7,652 bases of DNA, taken from contig JAEUMC010000507.1 of NCBI GenBank assembly GCA_016793415.1, forward strand, positions 1 to 7,652, in the 5' to 3' direction. The notes below the pieces were generated by a model. That model was not told the DNA's origin, ran no database searches, and saw only the letters and a list, made by a program, of their open reading frames with translations. The DNA comes from Devosia sp. Lineage in GTDB: Bacteria; Pseudomonadota; Alphaproteobacteria; Rhizobiales; Devosiaceae. The position numbers and the translations under genes are program-made. Positions 1 to 6,048 of this stretch are shown here, in pieces (within the stretch, counting starts at the first letter, position 1; the number at the start of each line of letters is the position of its first letter).

Positions 1-463
1 CGATATAGAGGCAGAGCAGCGGCGGGTAGTTGTAGATATCTGTGTACTTCGGGGTGAGCTTCAGCTGGTCGACATAGAGCAGGATGATGCCGCCGACGAT
101 CAGCGACACGCAGAACACCACCGGCGTCTCGTAGATCACCGTCTTGATGAAATCGTGCAGCAGCACGCCGGCGATCGCCGCCGGAAACGAGGCGAGGATG
201 ACCCCGAGGATGAAGCGCAGAGCCCCGGGTTTCCGCGCGATTGCGTCCCTGGCGATGCCGAGCAGGCGCTGGAAATACACCACCAGGATGGCGAGGATGG
301 CGCCCAGCTGGATCAGCACCTCGAACACCCGGCCCGGGCTGTTGAAGCCGAGGAAGTGCCCCGCCAGCAGGATATGAGCGGTCGAGGACACCGGTAGGAA
401 TTCGGTAAGCCCCTCGATAATCCCAAGGATCAGCGGCACAAAAAGACCTTGATCGGCGTTCAT
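1..463 (-). CDS. uppP: Undecaprenyl-diphosphatase UppP/BacA (N-terminal part, cut by window edge)
   Basis: Integral inner-membrane enzyme that dephosphorylates undecaprenyl diphosphate to undecaprenyl phosphate, recycling the lipid carrier for peptidoglycan and other envelope polymers. Translating the minus strand from the ATG at 463 gives 154 codons that run off the left edge, just over half of the usual 265-270 residues. The family signature [14 protein letters not shown] lies at residues 17-30, so the catalytic E17 and E21 and the conserved S27 and H30 fall at the same numbers as in E. coli BacA. Hydrophobic segments follow at about 48-64, 84-103 and 113-131. The second signature (PGxSRSG with the catalytic Arg) should lie beyond the edge. 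A GGGGA Shine-Dalgarno sits 6 nt upstream of this ATG and fixes the start. The gene is divergent from the GST-fold gene. Identity is seen directly in the motifs. Confidence 0.96.
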   Translation of the reverse strand, partial: MNADQGLFVPLILGIIEGLTEFLPVSSTAHILLAGHFLGFNSPGRVFEVLIQLGAILAILVVYFQRLLGIARDAIARKPGALRFILGVILASFPAAIAGVLLHDFIKTVIYETPVVFCVSLIVGGIILLYVDQLKLTPKYTDIYNYPPLLCLYI

Positions 464-560
464 CTGATCCCCTAACTCATCCCACCGGAAGGGCGGCAAG
501 CGTGGCATCTAGCGCGATTTGCCCGGGCCCGCCAAGGATCGGCAAGGATCGTTTCACCGC

Positions 561-1238
561 ATGCCACGGTTGCTGCAGCACAGGCTCGACCCCTCCTCCC
601 GCCTCGCCCGGCTGATGTTCGCCGAATACGGCGTCGGCATCGACCTCGAAGATATCAAGCCGTGGCGCCGCGAGCCGGCGCTGCTCGAGATCAATCCGGC
701 GGCGACGGTGCCGATCCTCGCCGAGGATGGCGAGCCGCCGGTAGTGGGGACGCTGGCAGTAATCCACGCCATCGAGGATCGCTATGTCCCGGCGGCCGTC
801 GCGGGGTTGTTCCCCTCGCATACGGTGCTGCGCAACGAAATGTGGCGGCTGCTCGAATGGGTGCTGGTCAAGCTCAATGACGAAGTGACCCGCTATGTGC
901 TCGAGGAAAAAATCGTCAAGCGCGATCAGCGCGGCATGACGCCGGAGCCCGGCGTGCTGCGCGTCGCCAAGGCCAACCTCGCCGAGCACCTGCACTATTT
1001 CAACTGGCTGTTCGCCACCCGGCACTGGATCGCCGGCGACACCATGACCCTCGCCGACTTTGCGCTGGCGGCTCACCTGTCGAGTCTGGACTACCTGGGC
1101 GATGTGCAGTGGGACACCTCGCCCGAAACGCGGCAGTGGTATGCTCGCATCAAGTCGCGGCCGGCCTTCCGCACCCTGCTCAACGACCGCGTCGCCGGCA
1201 TGCCGGCTGCGGCGGGCTACGCTGATCTCGATTTCTGA
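561..1238 (+). CDS. fzlA: GST-fold protein, probable FtsZ-binding division protein FzlA
   Basis: A 225-residue glutathione S-transferase-like protein with an N-terminal thioredoxin fold (about 1-78, with NPAATVPIL at 45-53) and an all-helical C-terminal domain (about 88-205). Starting at ATG 561 gives the usual GST N-terminus. A TTG at 519 in the same frame would add 14 residues that look unlike the family. AAGGA at 544-548 lies 12 nt before the ATG, which is rather long. I favour FzlA, the alphaproteobacterial protein that binds FtsZ filaments and controls constriction, rather than a detoxifying GST. Residues that I recall as functionally important in Caulobacter FzlA (W38, E119, L136) have counterparts here at a constant offset of -3 (W35, E116, L133), and the chain ends in a short acidic tail, GYADLDF. 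The gene also sits next to uppP and queG. The GST fold is certain; the FzlA role is inferred, partly from memory of the family. It heads a plus-strand run and ends 32 nt before queG. Confidence 0.8.
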   Translation: MPRLLQHRLDPSSRLARLMFAEYGVGIDLEDIKPWRREPALLEINPAATVPILAEDGEPPVVGTLAVIHAIEDRYVPAAVAGLFPSHTVLRNEMWRLLEWVLVKLNDEVTRYVLEEKIVKRDQRGMTPEPGVLRVAKANLAEHLHYFNWLFATRHWIAGDTMTLADFALAAHLSSLDYLGDVQWDTSPETRQWYARIKSRPAFRTLLNDRVAGMPAAAGYADLDF

Positions 1239-1270
1239 CGCAACCCGCGGGCTGTGCTACACCGCCCGGC

Positions 1271-2410
1271 GTGACAGAAACAAAACTCCTCGCTGAACTC
1301 AGGCAGCGCGCCAAGGCCCTCGGCTTCGAGGCATTCGGCGTGGCGCGCGCCGATGCCCGACCGGACCTGCCGGAAAAGCTGGGAACGGCGCTCAAGCGCG
1401 ACTGGCACGGCGAGATGGCATGGATGGCCGAGACCGCCGAGCGACGCGGCTCGCCCGAGGCCTTGTGGCCGGAGGCCAGGTCGGTGATCGTGGTCGGGAT
1501 GAACTACGGGCCGGACAGCGACCCGATGACGGACCTCGCACAGCGCTCGCTCGGCAACATCTCGGTTTACGCGCGCAACCGCGACTACCACGAGATCATC
1601 AAGGGCAAGCTCAAGGAGTTGGCCGGGCTGCTGAACCGCCGCACCGGGGCAGAAGTGAAGGTGTTCGTCGATACCGCCCCGGTGATGGAAAAGCCGCTGG
1701 GGGAGGCGGCCGGCATCGGCTGGCAGGGCAAGCACACCGTGCTGGTCAGCCGTACGTTCGGCTCGTGGCTGTTCCTCGGCGCCATCTTCACGGCGGCCGA
1801 ACTGCCGAGTGACGAAGCGCATGCCGAGAGCTGCGGCAACTGCCGGCGCTGCCTCGATATCTGCCCGACCAATGCCTTTCCGGCACCGTTCCAGCTCGAT
1901 GCCCGGCGCTGCCTCAGCTACCTCAACATCGAGCATCCAGGGCCGATCCCGCTGGAGTTCCGCGCGCCGATGGGCAATCGCATCTATGGCTGCGACGATT
2001 GCCTCGCGGTCTGCCCGTGGAACAAGTTCGCCTCTCAAACGCACGAGATCAAACTCAAGGCGCGCGATGAGCTGAAGGCGCCACCGCTGAACGAATTGCT
2101 GCAACTCGACGATGCCGGCTTCCGCGTCCTGTTCGCCGGCTCGCCGATCAAGCGGATCGGGCATGCGCGATTCCTGAGGAACGTGCTGATCGCCGTCGGC
2201 AACTCTGGCGACGAAGCGCTCATCCCGCTGGCCGAAGCGCGGCTGAGCGATCCCGAACCGCTGATCCGCGGCGCCGCGGTGTGGGCGGTGCGGCGGCTTG
2301 TGACGAAAGCGCGCGCGGATGCACTGGCGCTTGCGTTTTTGCCCGATGAAGGCGACATCAGCGTCCAGGCAGAGTGGAGCGCGGTCGTCCAGCCGGCGCG
2401 CGCAAACTAG
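1271..2410 (+). CDS. queG: Epoxyqueuosine reductase QueG
   Basis: Cytoplasmic cobalamin- and iron-sulfur-dependent enzyme that reduces epoxyqueuosine to queuosine at the wobble base (position 34) of tRNAs with GUN anticodons, the last step of queuosine synthesis. The start is GTG at 1271 and the product is 379 aa, normal for the longer forms. Visible features in order are the cobalamin-binding reductase domain with VFVDTAPVMEK and the catalytic Asp at residue 134, the same number as reported for the structurally studied QueG; GWQGKHT at 150-156; a first [4Fe-4S] set C188, C191, C194, C198 in CGNCRRCLDICP; C214; and a second set C241, C244, C248 in CDDCLAVCP. A C-terminal HEAT-like region (about 292-345) carries AAVWAVRRL. 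No strong Shine-Dalgarno is seen before the GTG. The stop lies 13 nt before the SDR gene, so co-transcription is likely. All key residues are intact. Confidence 0.97.
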   Translation: MTETKLLAELRQRAKALGFEAFGVARADARPDLPEKLGTALKRDWHGEMAWMAETAERRGSPEALWPEARSVIVVGMNYGPDSDPMTDLAQRSLGNISVYARNRDYHEIIKGKLKELAGLLNRRTGAEVKVFVDTAPVMEKPLGEAAGIGWQGKHTVLVSRTFGSWLFLGAIFTAAELPSDEAHAESCGNCRRCLDICPTNAFPAPFQLDARRCLSYLNIEHPGPIPLEFRAPMGNRIYGCDDCLAVCPWNKFASQTHEIKLKARDELKAPPLNELLQLDDAGFRVLFAGSPIKRIGHARFLRNVLIAVGNSGDEALIPLAEARLSDPEPLIRGAAVWAVRRLVTKARADALALAFLPDEGDISVQAEWSAVVQPARAN

Positions 2411-2423
2411 AGTTCTATCTGAG

Positions 2424-3296
2424 ATGCGCCTGTTCTTCTTCGGCATGGGTTACTCCTCGCGCGCCACCGCCCGCGCCCTGCACCTCCTCGCAGACCCCAA
2501 CATCCCCGTCGCCGGCACCACCCGTAGCGCCGAAGCCGCCGAGTCGGAGGCCGACTCGGCCTACCGCATCCACGTGTTCGACGGTGAGGTGCCGGGCGCC
2601 ACGCTGAGCGAAGACCTGCGCCAGGCGACCCACGTGATCCTTTCGATCCCGCCCGACGAGCGCGGCGATGCGGCGCTGAACCTGCACCGCGCCGATCTCG
2701 ACGCGGCACCGAACCTCGAGTGGATCGGCTACTTCTCCACGGTCGGGGTGTATGGCGATTTCGGCGGCGAGTGGATCGACGAGGAGGCGCCGACCCGGCC
2801 GCTGAACGTGCGCTCGAAGCAGCGGGTCGAAGCCGAACAGGCATGGCGCGACTATGCGAGAGAGCGGGGCGTACCGCTGTTCATCGTGCGGCTGGCCGGT
2901 ATTTACGGCCCTGGCCGCTCGGCCTTCGACAAGCTGCGTGAGGGCACGGCTCGCCGCATCGTCAAACCGAACCAGGTGTTCAACCGCATCCATGTCGCCG
3001 ATATCGGCCGGATCACGGCCCGCGCCGCGCTCAGCGACCTCGAGGGCACCTACAACCTCGCCGATACCGAACCGGCGCCGCCGCAGGATCTCGTCACCTA
3101 TGCGGCCCAGGTGATGGGGATCGAGCCGCCGGCCGAGGTGCCGTTCGAGACCGCCGAAATGACGCCGATGGCGCGGAGCTTCTACTCCGACAACAAGCGC
3201 GTTTCATCGAAGAAAGTGCTGGCGGCACTCGGCGCCGACCTGCTCTATCCAACCTATCGCGAAGGTCTCGACGCCATCTGGAAAGGCCGGCAATGA
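2424..3296 (+). CDS. NAD(P)-dependent epimerase-like SDR protein (YeeZ-like)
   Basis: A 290-aa Rossmann-fold protein of the atypical/extended SDR type resembling E. coli YeeZ. The nucleotide-binding loop FFGMGYSSRA is at residues 4-13, ILSIPP at 72-77, STVGVYGDFGG at 105-115, and RLAGIYGPGR at 156-165 in the substrate half, followed by FNRIHVADIGR at 186-196. The position where extended SDRs carry the catalytic YxxxK reads NVRSK (128-132), so the usual Tyr is absent. The protein may therefore bind a dinucleotide without classical SDR catalysis, or use another residue. The substrate is unknown. The frame stays open upstream to an ATG at 2319 inside queG, but the conserved glycine loop begins right after ATG 2424, which sets the start. 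The Shine-Dalgarno is weak, which fits translational coupling to queG 13 nt upstream. The stop overlaps the GNAT start as ATGA. Codons for residues 39-46 form a GC-rich perfect inverted repeat. Confidence 0.9.
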   Translation: MRLFFFGMGYSSRATARALHLLADPNIPVAGTTRSAEAAESEADSAYRIHVFDGEVPGATLSEDLRQATHVILSIPPDERGDAALNLHRADLDAAPNLEWIGYFSTVGVYGDFGGEWIDEEAPTRPLNVRSKQRVEAEQAWRDYARERGVPLFIVRLAGIYGPGRSAFDKLREGTARRIVKPNQVFNRIHVADIGRITARAALSDLEGTYNLADTEPAPPQDLVTYAAQVMGIEPPAEVPFETAEMTPMARSFYSDNKRVSSKKVLAALGADLLYPTYREGLDAIWKGRQ

Positions 3297-3946
3297 GCGC
3301 TCCCAAGCCTGCCACCCCGCCGCAGCGCGTGGTGCTCGACGGCCGTTACGTGCGGCTCGAGCCGCTGACCATGGCGCATGCAGCCGACCTGTTCGCGGCC
3401 TCGAACGTCGCGGATGGCGACGAGCGCTTCGCCTATCTTGGCGATTACGCGCCCAAGGCGCAGGCGGACACCGAAGGGTTCATCCAGAGCGTTGTCGGCA
3501 AGGCCGATCCGATGCTGTTTGCCGTGATCGACAAGTCGACCGGCAAGGCCGGCGGGCGGCAGGCGCTGATGCGCATCGTGCCCGAGCACGGGGTGATCGA
3601 GATCGGCTCGATCTATTGGGGCCCGGCCATTGCCCGCACGCCACGGGCGACCGAGGCACTGTACCTGTTCGCCCGCTACATTTTCGAGGATCTCGGCTAT
3701 CGCCGCTTCGAGTGGAAGTGCAACGACCGGAACGAACCGTCGAAGCGCGCCGCGCAGCGCTTCGGCTTCACCTACGAAGGGCTGTTCCGCCAGCACATGA
3801 TCATGAAGGGCGAGAACCGCGACACGGCATGGTTCTCGATGCTCGACAACGAGTGGCCGGCGAGGAAGGCCGAGTTCGAGCGCTGGCTCGATCCGGGCAA
3901 TTTCGATGCCGATGGGCGGCAGAAGACGTCGCTGAAGGCTGGCTAG
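3293..3946 (+). CDS. GNAT family N-acetyltransferase (RimJ/RimL-like)
   Basis: A 217-aa acetyl-CoA-dependent acyltransferase of the Acetyltransf_3 (RimJ/RimL) type. After a short leader, VVLDGRYVRLEPLTMAHAAD (13-32) is the typical first strand and helix. EIGSIYWGPAIARTPRATEA (103-122) covers the central strand and the acetyl-CoA pyrophosphate loop; the classical R/QxxGxG/A motif is replaced by RTPRATEA, as in a distinct subgroup of this family. The segment from Y137 to E162 contains the FEWKC strand, the N148-P149-S150 helix start with KRAAQRFGF, and YEG, all standard for motif B. FRQHMIMKGENRDTAWFS (165-182) closes the fold. The substrate (protein N-terminus, antibiotic or small molecule) cannot be told. 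The ATG overlaps the SDR stop by 4 nt (ATGA), a sign of translational coupling. The stop codon is shared as a CTAG palindrome with the convergent YciI gene. No transcription terminator is visible between them. Confidence 0.92.
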   Translation: MSAPKPATPPQRVVLDGRYVRLEPLTMAHAADLFAASNVADGDERFAYLGDYAPKAQADTEGFIQSVVGKADPMLFAVIDKSTGKAGGRQALMRIVPEHGVIEIGSIYWGPAIARTPRATEALYLFARYIFEDLGYRRFEWKCNDRNEPSKRAAQRFGFTYEGLFRQHMIMKGENRDTAWFSMLDNEWPARKAEFERWLDPGNFDADGRQKTSLKAG

Positions 3947-4281
3947 CCCGGCAGACTATCGCCCGGGAAACTGCGGCCGGCGTAGACCTCGAAGGTGAGC
4001 CAGCCGGCCTTGATGGCGGGATCGTCGGCCATCAGGGCGCGGGTTTCCTCGACGCTGGTGGTGAAGAGCCCGATCCCGGCCATTGCGGTGTCGGTGGCAA
4101 GCGGCACCACCACCGCGAGCTGACCGGCGGCGCGGAGCGCGAAGTTGCGGCGGCCATGTTCCCAGATGACGCTGCGGTCGCCGTCGGCCTGGTAGTTCGG
4201 CCCCTTCTTCAGCACCAGCACACTGTAGGGGTGCGCCTTGCCCAGCATGTCGCGCATGTAGTCGTCGGTAATCTCGATCAT
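3943..4281 (-). CDS. YciI family protein
   Basis: A 112-aa cytoplasmic protein of the YciI family, small ferredoxin-like alpha/beta-barrel proteins with a putative active-site His, most of unknown function. Family hallmarks are WEHGRRNFALRAAGQL (residues 39-54, with H41 the likely conserved His), the central strand GIGLFTTSVEETRALMADDP (69-88), and the end strand AGWLTFEVY (91-99), followed by a FPGDSLPG tail. The start at 4281 is supported by AGGGAG 8 nt upstream. A small CTCGC-GTA-GCGAG hairpin (4293-4305) abuts the ribosome binding site. It lies 40 nt downstream of the alpha/beta hydrolase on the same strand and is probably co-transcribed with it. No biochemical role is claimed; related proteins act as hydrolases or as partners of dehalogenase-type enzymes. 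Confidence 0.9.
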   Translation of the reverse strand: MIEITDDYMRDMLGKAHPYSVLVLKKGPNYQADGDRSVIWEHGRRNFALRAAGQLAVVVPLATDTAMAGIGLFTTSVEETRALMADDPAIKAGWLTFEVYAGRSFPGDSLPG

Positions 4282-4321
4282 CGCTGAGCTCCCTCGCTAC
4301 GCGAGCTTGCCGCGTCGGCGG

Positions 4322-5140
4322 CTAGAGCGCCAGTGTCAGTTGCTCGGGCGGCACGGTGATTTCGCGCTCGATGGCCGCCTTCAGCAGTTCGAGATCTTCC
4401 GGCCGGCTGAGGCGATGATCGCCATCGGGGATCAGGGTGAAGGTCACCGGGTCGGTGAGCAGGTGCTGCACCAGCCGCATGGCGTGCTCGCGCGGTACGT
4501 CGGGGTCTTTGCCGCCCTGGAGGATGGTCACCGGCGCGCCGACATCGATGCCGCGGCCGAACATCAGGTGATGCTGGTTGCCGTCCTCGATCAGCCGCGC
4601 CGTATAGGGATAGGGCTCGGCCGAATATTGCGAGGGACGCTGCACGACGCCATCGCGCTTCAGCGCCGCGAGCTGCGTCTTGGTCATCCGCTTGGTCATC
4701 AGCTCGGCCGTCGCATCCACCGCCGGGGCAATCAGCACCAGCGCCTTGATCCGGTCGCCCTGCCCCTGCCGGTTGAGCTCGCGCGCCATCAGCAGCGCCA
4801 GCCAGCCGCCGAGCGAGGAGCCGACGATCACCTGCGGGCCGGAGGTCGTCGCGAATACCGCCAGCGATTCCTCGAGCCAGCGGCTCACCGTACCGTCGAG
4901 AAAGTCGCCGCCGGACAGGCCATTGCCGGAATGATCGAGCCGCGTGACGGCGAGACCCTTTTCAGCGCCGAAGGCATCGAGCGCCGTGGCCTTGGTGCCG
5001 GCCATGTCGGAGCGATAGCCGTTGAGCCAGAAGATGCCCGGCGATTTTCCCGGCCGGCGCAGCATGGCAATGCGACGCGCCGCGCTGCCTTCACCCACCT
5101 CCAGATACTCAACCGCGGGTTCCATGCCTGCCGACTCCAT
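4322..5140 (-). CDS. Alpha/beta hydrolase, ABHD10-like serine esterase/thioesterase
   Basis: A 272-aa cytoplasmic serine hydrolase. The nucleophile elbow is GSSLGG at residues 107-112, giving Ser109 in GxSxG. The acid is D212 in QGGKDPDVP, and the base is H242 in PDGDHRLSRPEDL. The early motif FWLNGYRSDMAGTK (37-50) supplies the oxyanion-hole strand, and LDHSGNGLSGG (68-78) is the second conserved loop. The GDHRLSxPEDL box and the GYRSDMxGTKA segment resemble the ABHD10 group, whose mammalian member has depalmitoylase and acyl-glucuronide esterase activity; the bacterial substrate is unknown. The start is uncertain: ATG 5140 has only a poor GAGAG directly before it, whereas ATG 5125 (residue 6) has GGAG 9 nt upstream, so the true protein may begin there. 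It is divergent from infC across about 170 bp and leads a minus-strand pair with the YciI gene. Confidence 0.9.
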   Translation of the reverse strand: MESAGMEPAVEYLEVGEGSAARRIAMLRRPGKSPGIFWLNGYRSDMAGTKATALDAFGAEKGLAVTRLDHSGNGLSGGDFLDGTVSRWLEESLAVFATTSGPQVIVGSSLGGWLALLMARELNRQGQGDRIKALVLIAPAVDATAELMTKRMTKTQLAALKRDGVVQRPSQYSAEPYPYTARLIEDGNQHHLMFGRGIDVGAPVTILQGGKDPDVPREHAMRLVQHLLTDPVTFTLIPDGDHRLSRPEDLELLKAAIEREITVPPEQLTLAL

Positions 5141-5186
5141 CTCTCAGTTGCCGGCGTTTTGCCCCGCGTTAGCCTTCGCGGCAACA

Positions 5187-5200
5187 GTTTGTCATCAAAC
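5187..5200. promoter_or_regulatory. Small palindrome between divergent hydrolase and infC genes
   Basis: GTTTG-TCAT-CAAAC is a perfect 5-bp inverted repeat with a 4-nt centre, AT-rich against its surroundings, roughly 50 bp before the hydrolase start. It could be a small operator or a leader hairpin of the hydrolase transcript. Nothing else in the window repeats it, so function is only a possibility. Confidence 0.2.
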
Positions 5201-5234
5201 CACGCCTCGCTGCTGTTTCTTGTCTGTTCCGGTG

Positions 5235-5263
5235 TTGACTTATGGCCGACGCAGCACGATTTT
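5235..5263 (+). promoter_or_regulatory. Candidate sigma-70-type promoter for infC
   Basis: TTGACT (5235-5240) is a close match to a -35 element. At 17 bp spacing lies GATTTT (5258-5263), a weak -10. Transcription would begin near 5270, giving a leader of about 40 nt before the infC ATT start. Alphaproteobacterial -10 boxes are often poor matches, so the call rests on the -35 element, the spacing and the position. Confidence 0.4.
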
Positions 5264-5296
5264 AGCCGCGATTTCCCGCCGCTCCGGTAACAATCG

Positions 5297-5313
5297 AAGG
5301 ATCGCCTCCCATT
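5297..5313 (+). promoter_or_regulatory. infC ribosome binding site and ATT initiation codon
   Basis: AAGGA (5297-5301) lies 9 nt before ATT (5311-5313) but 21 nt before the first ATG (5323). The spacing selects ATT as the start. An AUU start is the basis of IF-3 autoregulation in E. coli, because IF-3 rejects non-canonical start codons. An in-frame ATC at 5293 lies upstream of the ribosome binding site and is therefore unlikely. Confidence 0.82.
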
Positions 5314-5847
5314 CGTCGTCCCATGAGACCCGTCGCGCCCCAGAAAGATGGGCCGCAATCCAACGAAGATATCTCCTCCCCCGATGTCCAGCTGATCGAT
5401 GCCGAAGGCGCCAACCGTGGCGTCGTGCGGACGCGCGAGGCTTTGGCCGAGGCGCAGGAGCAGGGACTCGATCTCGTCATCATCTCCCCGAACTCGGTCC
5501 CGCCGGTCGCCAAGATGCTTGATCTGGGCCGCTTCAAATATGCTGCCCAGAAGAAGGCAGCCGAGGCGCGCAAGAAGCAGAAGGTCATCGAGGTCAAGGA
5601 AATCCAGCTGCGTCCGAACATCGACACGCACGATTACGAGACCAAGATGAAGGCAGTGCACCGCTTCCTCGAAGACGGGGACCGGGTGAAGGTGACGATG
5701 CGCTTCCGCGGCCGCGAGATGGCGCACCAGGAACTGGGCATGCAGCTCCTGGTCAAGGTGCAGAACGAACTCGAGGCCAAGGCCAAGGTCGAATCCGCGC
5801 CCCGCTCGGAAGGCCGCCAGATGGTGATGGTGCTGGCGCCGAAGTAA
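5311..5847 (+). CDS. infC: Translation initiation factor IF-3
   Basis: IF-3 binds the 30S subunit, prevents premature 50S joining and checks the start codon and initiator tRNA. With the ATT start the product is 178 aa beginning [14 protein letters not shown], the N-terminal pattern common in alphaproteobacterial IF-3; starting at ATG 5323 would remove RRP and leave the Shine-Dalgarno too far away. The N-domain covers about 16-85, with [12 protein letters not shown] (26-37) and the signature-like [14 protein letters not shown] (68-81). A Lys/Arg-rich linker helix, [12 protein letters not shown], follows at 81-92. The C-domain runs from about 93 to 178 with [12 protein letters not shown] (98-109), [16 protein letters not shown] (128-143) and the closing MVMVLAPK. 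It has its own candidate promoter and a strong terminator 22 nt after the stop, so it appears monocistronic. The usual partners rpmI and rplT are not downstream. Autoregulation through the ATT start is inferred from the family. Confidence 0.97.
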   Translation: MRRPMRPVAPQKDGPQSNEDISSPDVQLIDAEGANRGVVRTREALAEAQEQGLDLVIISPNSVPPVAKMLDLGRFKYAAQKKAAEARKKQKVIEVKEIQLRPNIDTHDYETKMKAVHRFLEDGDRVKVTMRFRGREMAHQELGMQLLVKVQNELEAKAKVESAPRSEGRQMVMVLAPK

Positions 5848-5869
5848 GGCGACAGCGATATGAGTCAGC

Positions 5870-5901
5870 AAGGGCGGCCTGCGGGTCGCCCTTTGTTTTT
5901 T
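5870..5901 (+). terminator. Intrinsic terminator after infC
   Basis: AAGGGCGGCC (5870-5879) pairs with GGTCGCCCTT (5884-5893) around a TGCG loop: ten base pairs including one G-T wobble. A T-rich tail interrupted by one G runs to 5901. It begins 22 nt after the infC stop and would end the transcript before any downstream gene. Confidence 0.92.
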
Positions 5902-5918
5902 GCCCCGTGCGTGTGGCT

Positions 5919-5955
5919 CCACCCCCTCCCAGCCTCCCCCATCAAGGGGGAGGTG
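5919..5955 (+). repeat. C-rich intergenic palindromic repeat, left copy
   Basis: A 37-bp unit containing its own hairpin, CCTCCCCC-ATCA-AGGGGGAGG. It is matched by the unit at 6000-6035 in the opposite orientation, differing only by one C in a C run (five here, four there). It starts 18 bp after the infC terminator. It resembles short dispersed palindromic repeats common between genes of alphaproteobacteria; this class assignment is from general knowledge, not a search. Confidence 0.85.
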
Positions 5956-5999
5956 AAGAGCTGAGCTTGTGGCTCGATCGCACCTGACACACCGGCCGG

Positions 6000-6035
6000 C
6001 ACCTCCCCCTTGATGGGGGAGGCTGGGAGGGGTGG
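6000..6035 (-). repeat. C-rich intergenic palindromic repeat, right inverted copy
   Basis: Reverse-complement copy of the 5919-5955 repeat, separated from it by 44 bp and ending 13 bp before the DUF423 stop codon. The unit carries the hairpin CCTCCCCC-TTGA-TGGGGGAGG, and the two copies together can form a long cruciform or stem-loop with arms over 30 bp. Lying between convergent infC and the DUF423 gene, the pair may also help stop transcription from either side, though no long T tract follows it. Confidence 0.85.
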
Positions 6036-6048
6036 GGCAGCAGACAGA

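Noticed and set aside
144..397. Short plus-strand frames opposite uppP
   Set aside because: They lie opposite a well-supported uppP and show no family features.
477..1076. 199-codon minus-strand frame opposite fzlA
   Set aside because: Shadow frame without motifs, while the plus strand encodes a full GST fold.
1217..2446. 409-codon open frame on the minus strand opposite queG
   Set aside because: It is a GC-rich shadow of queG. The translation is rich in Arg, His and Ala with no recognisable domain, while the plus strand gives a complete QueG with all metal ligands.
4307..5290. 327-codon open frame on the plus strand opposite the alpha/beta hydrolase
   Set aside because: Low-complexity Arg/His/Gln-rich translation with no family resemblance. 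The minus strand holds a hydrolase with an intact Ser-Asp-His triad.
4885..5922. 345-codon minus-strand open frame spanning infC, its terminator and part of the hydrolase
   Set aside because: It crosses a clear terminator and promoter region and lies opposite infC, so it is a shadow frame.
5860..5964. Short plus-strand ATG frame of 34 codons after infC
   Set aside because: It runs through the infC terminator and the left C-rich repeat and has no ribosome binding site at a good distance.
5919..6035. The inverted repeats considered as ends of an insertion sequence or as a CRISPR fragment
   Set aside because: Only 44 bp lie between the arms, with no transposase and no repeat-spacer periodicity. 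A dispersed palindromic repeat pair is the simpler reading.
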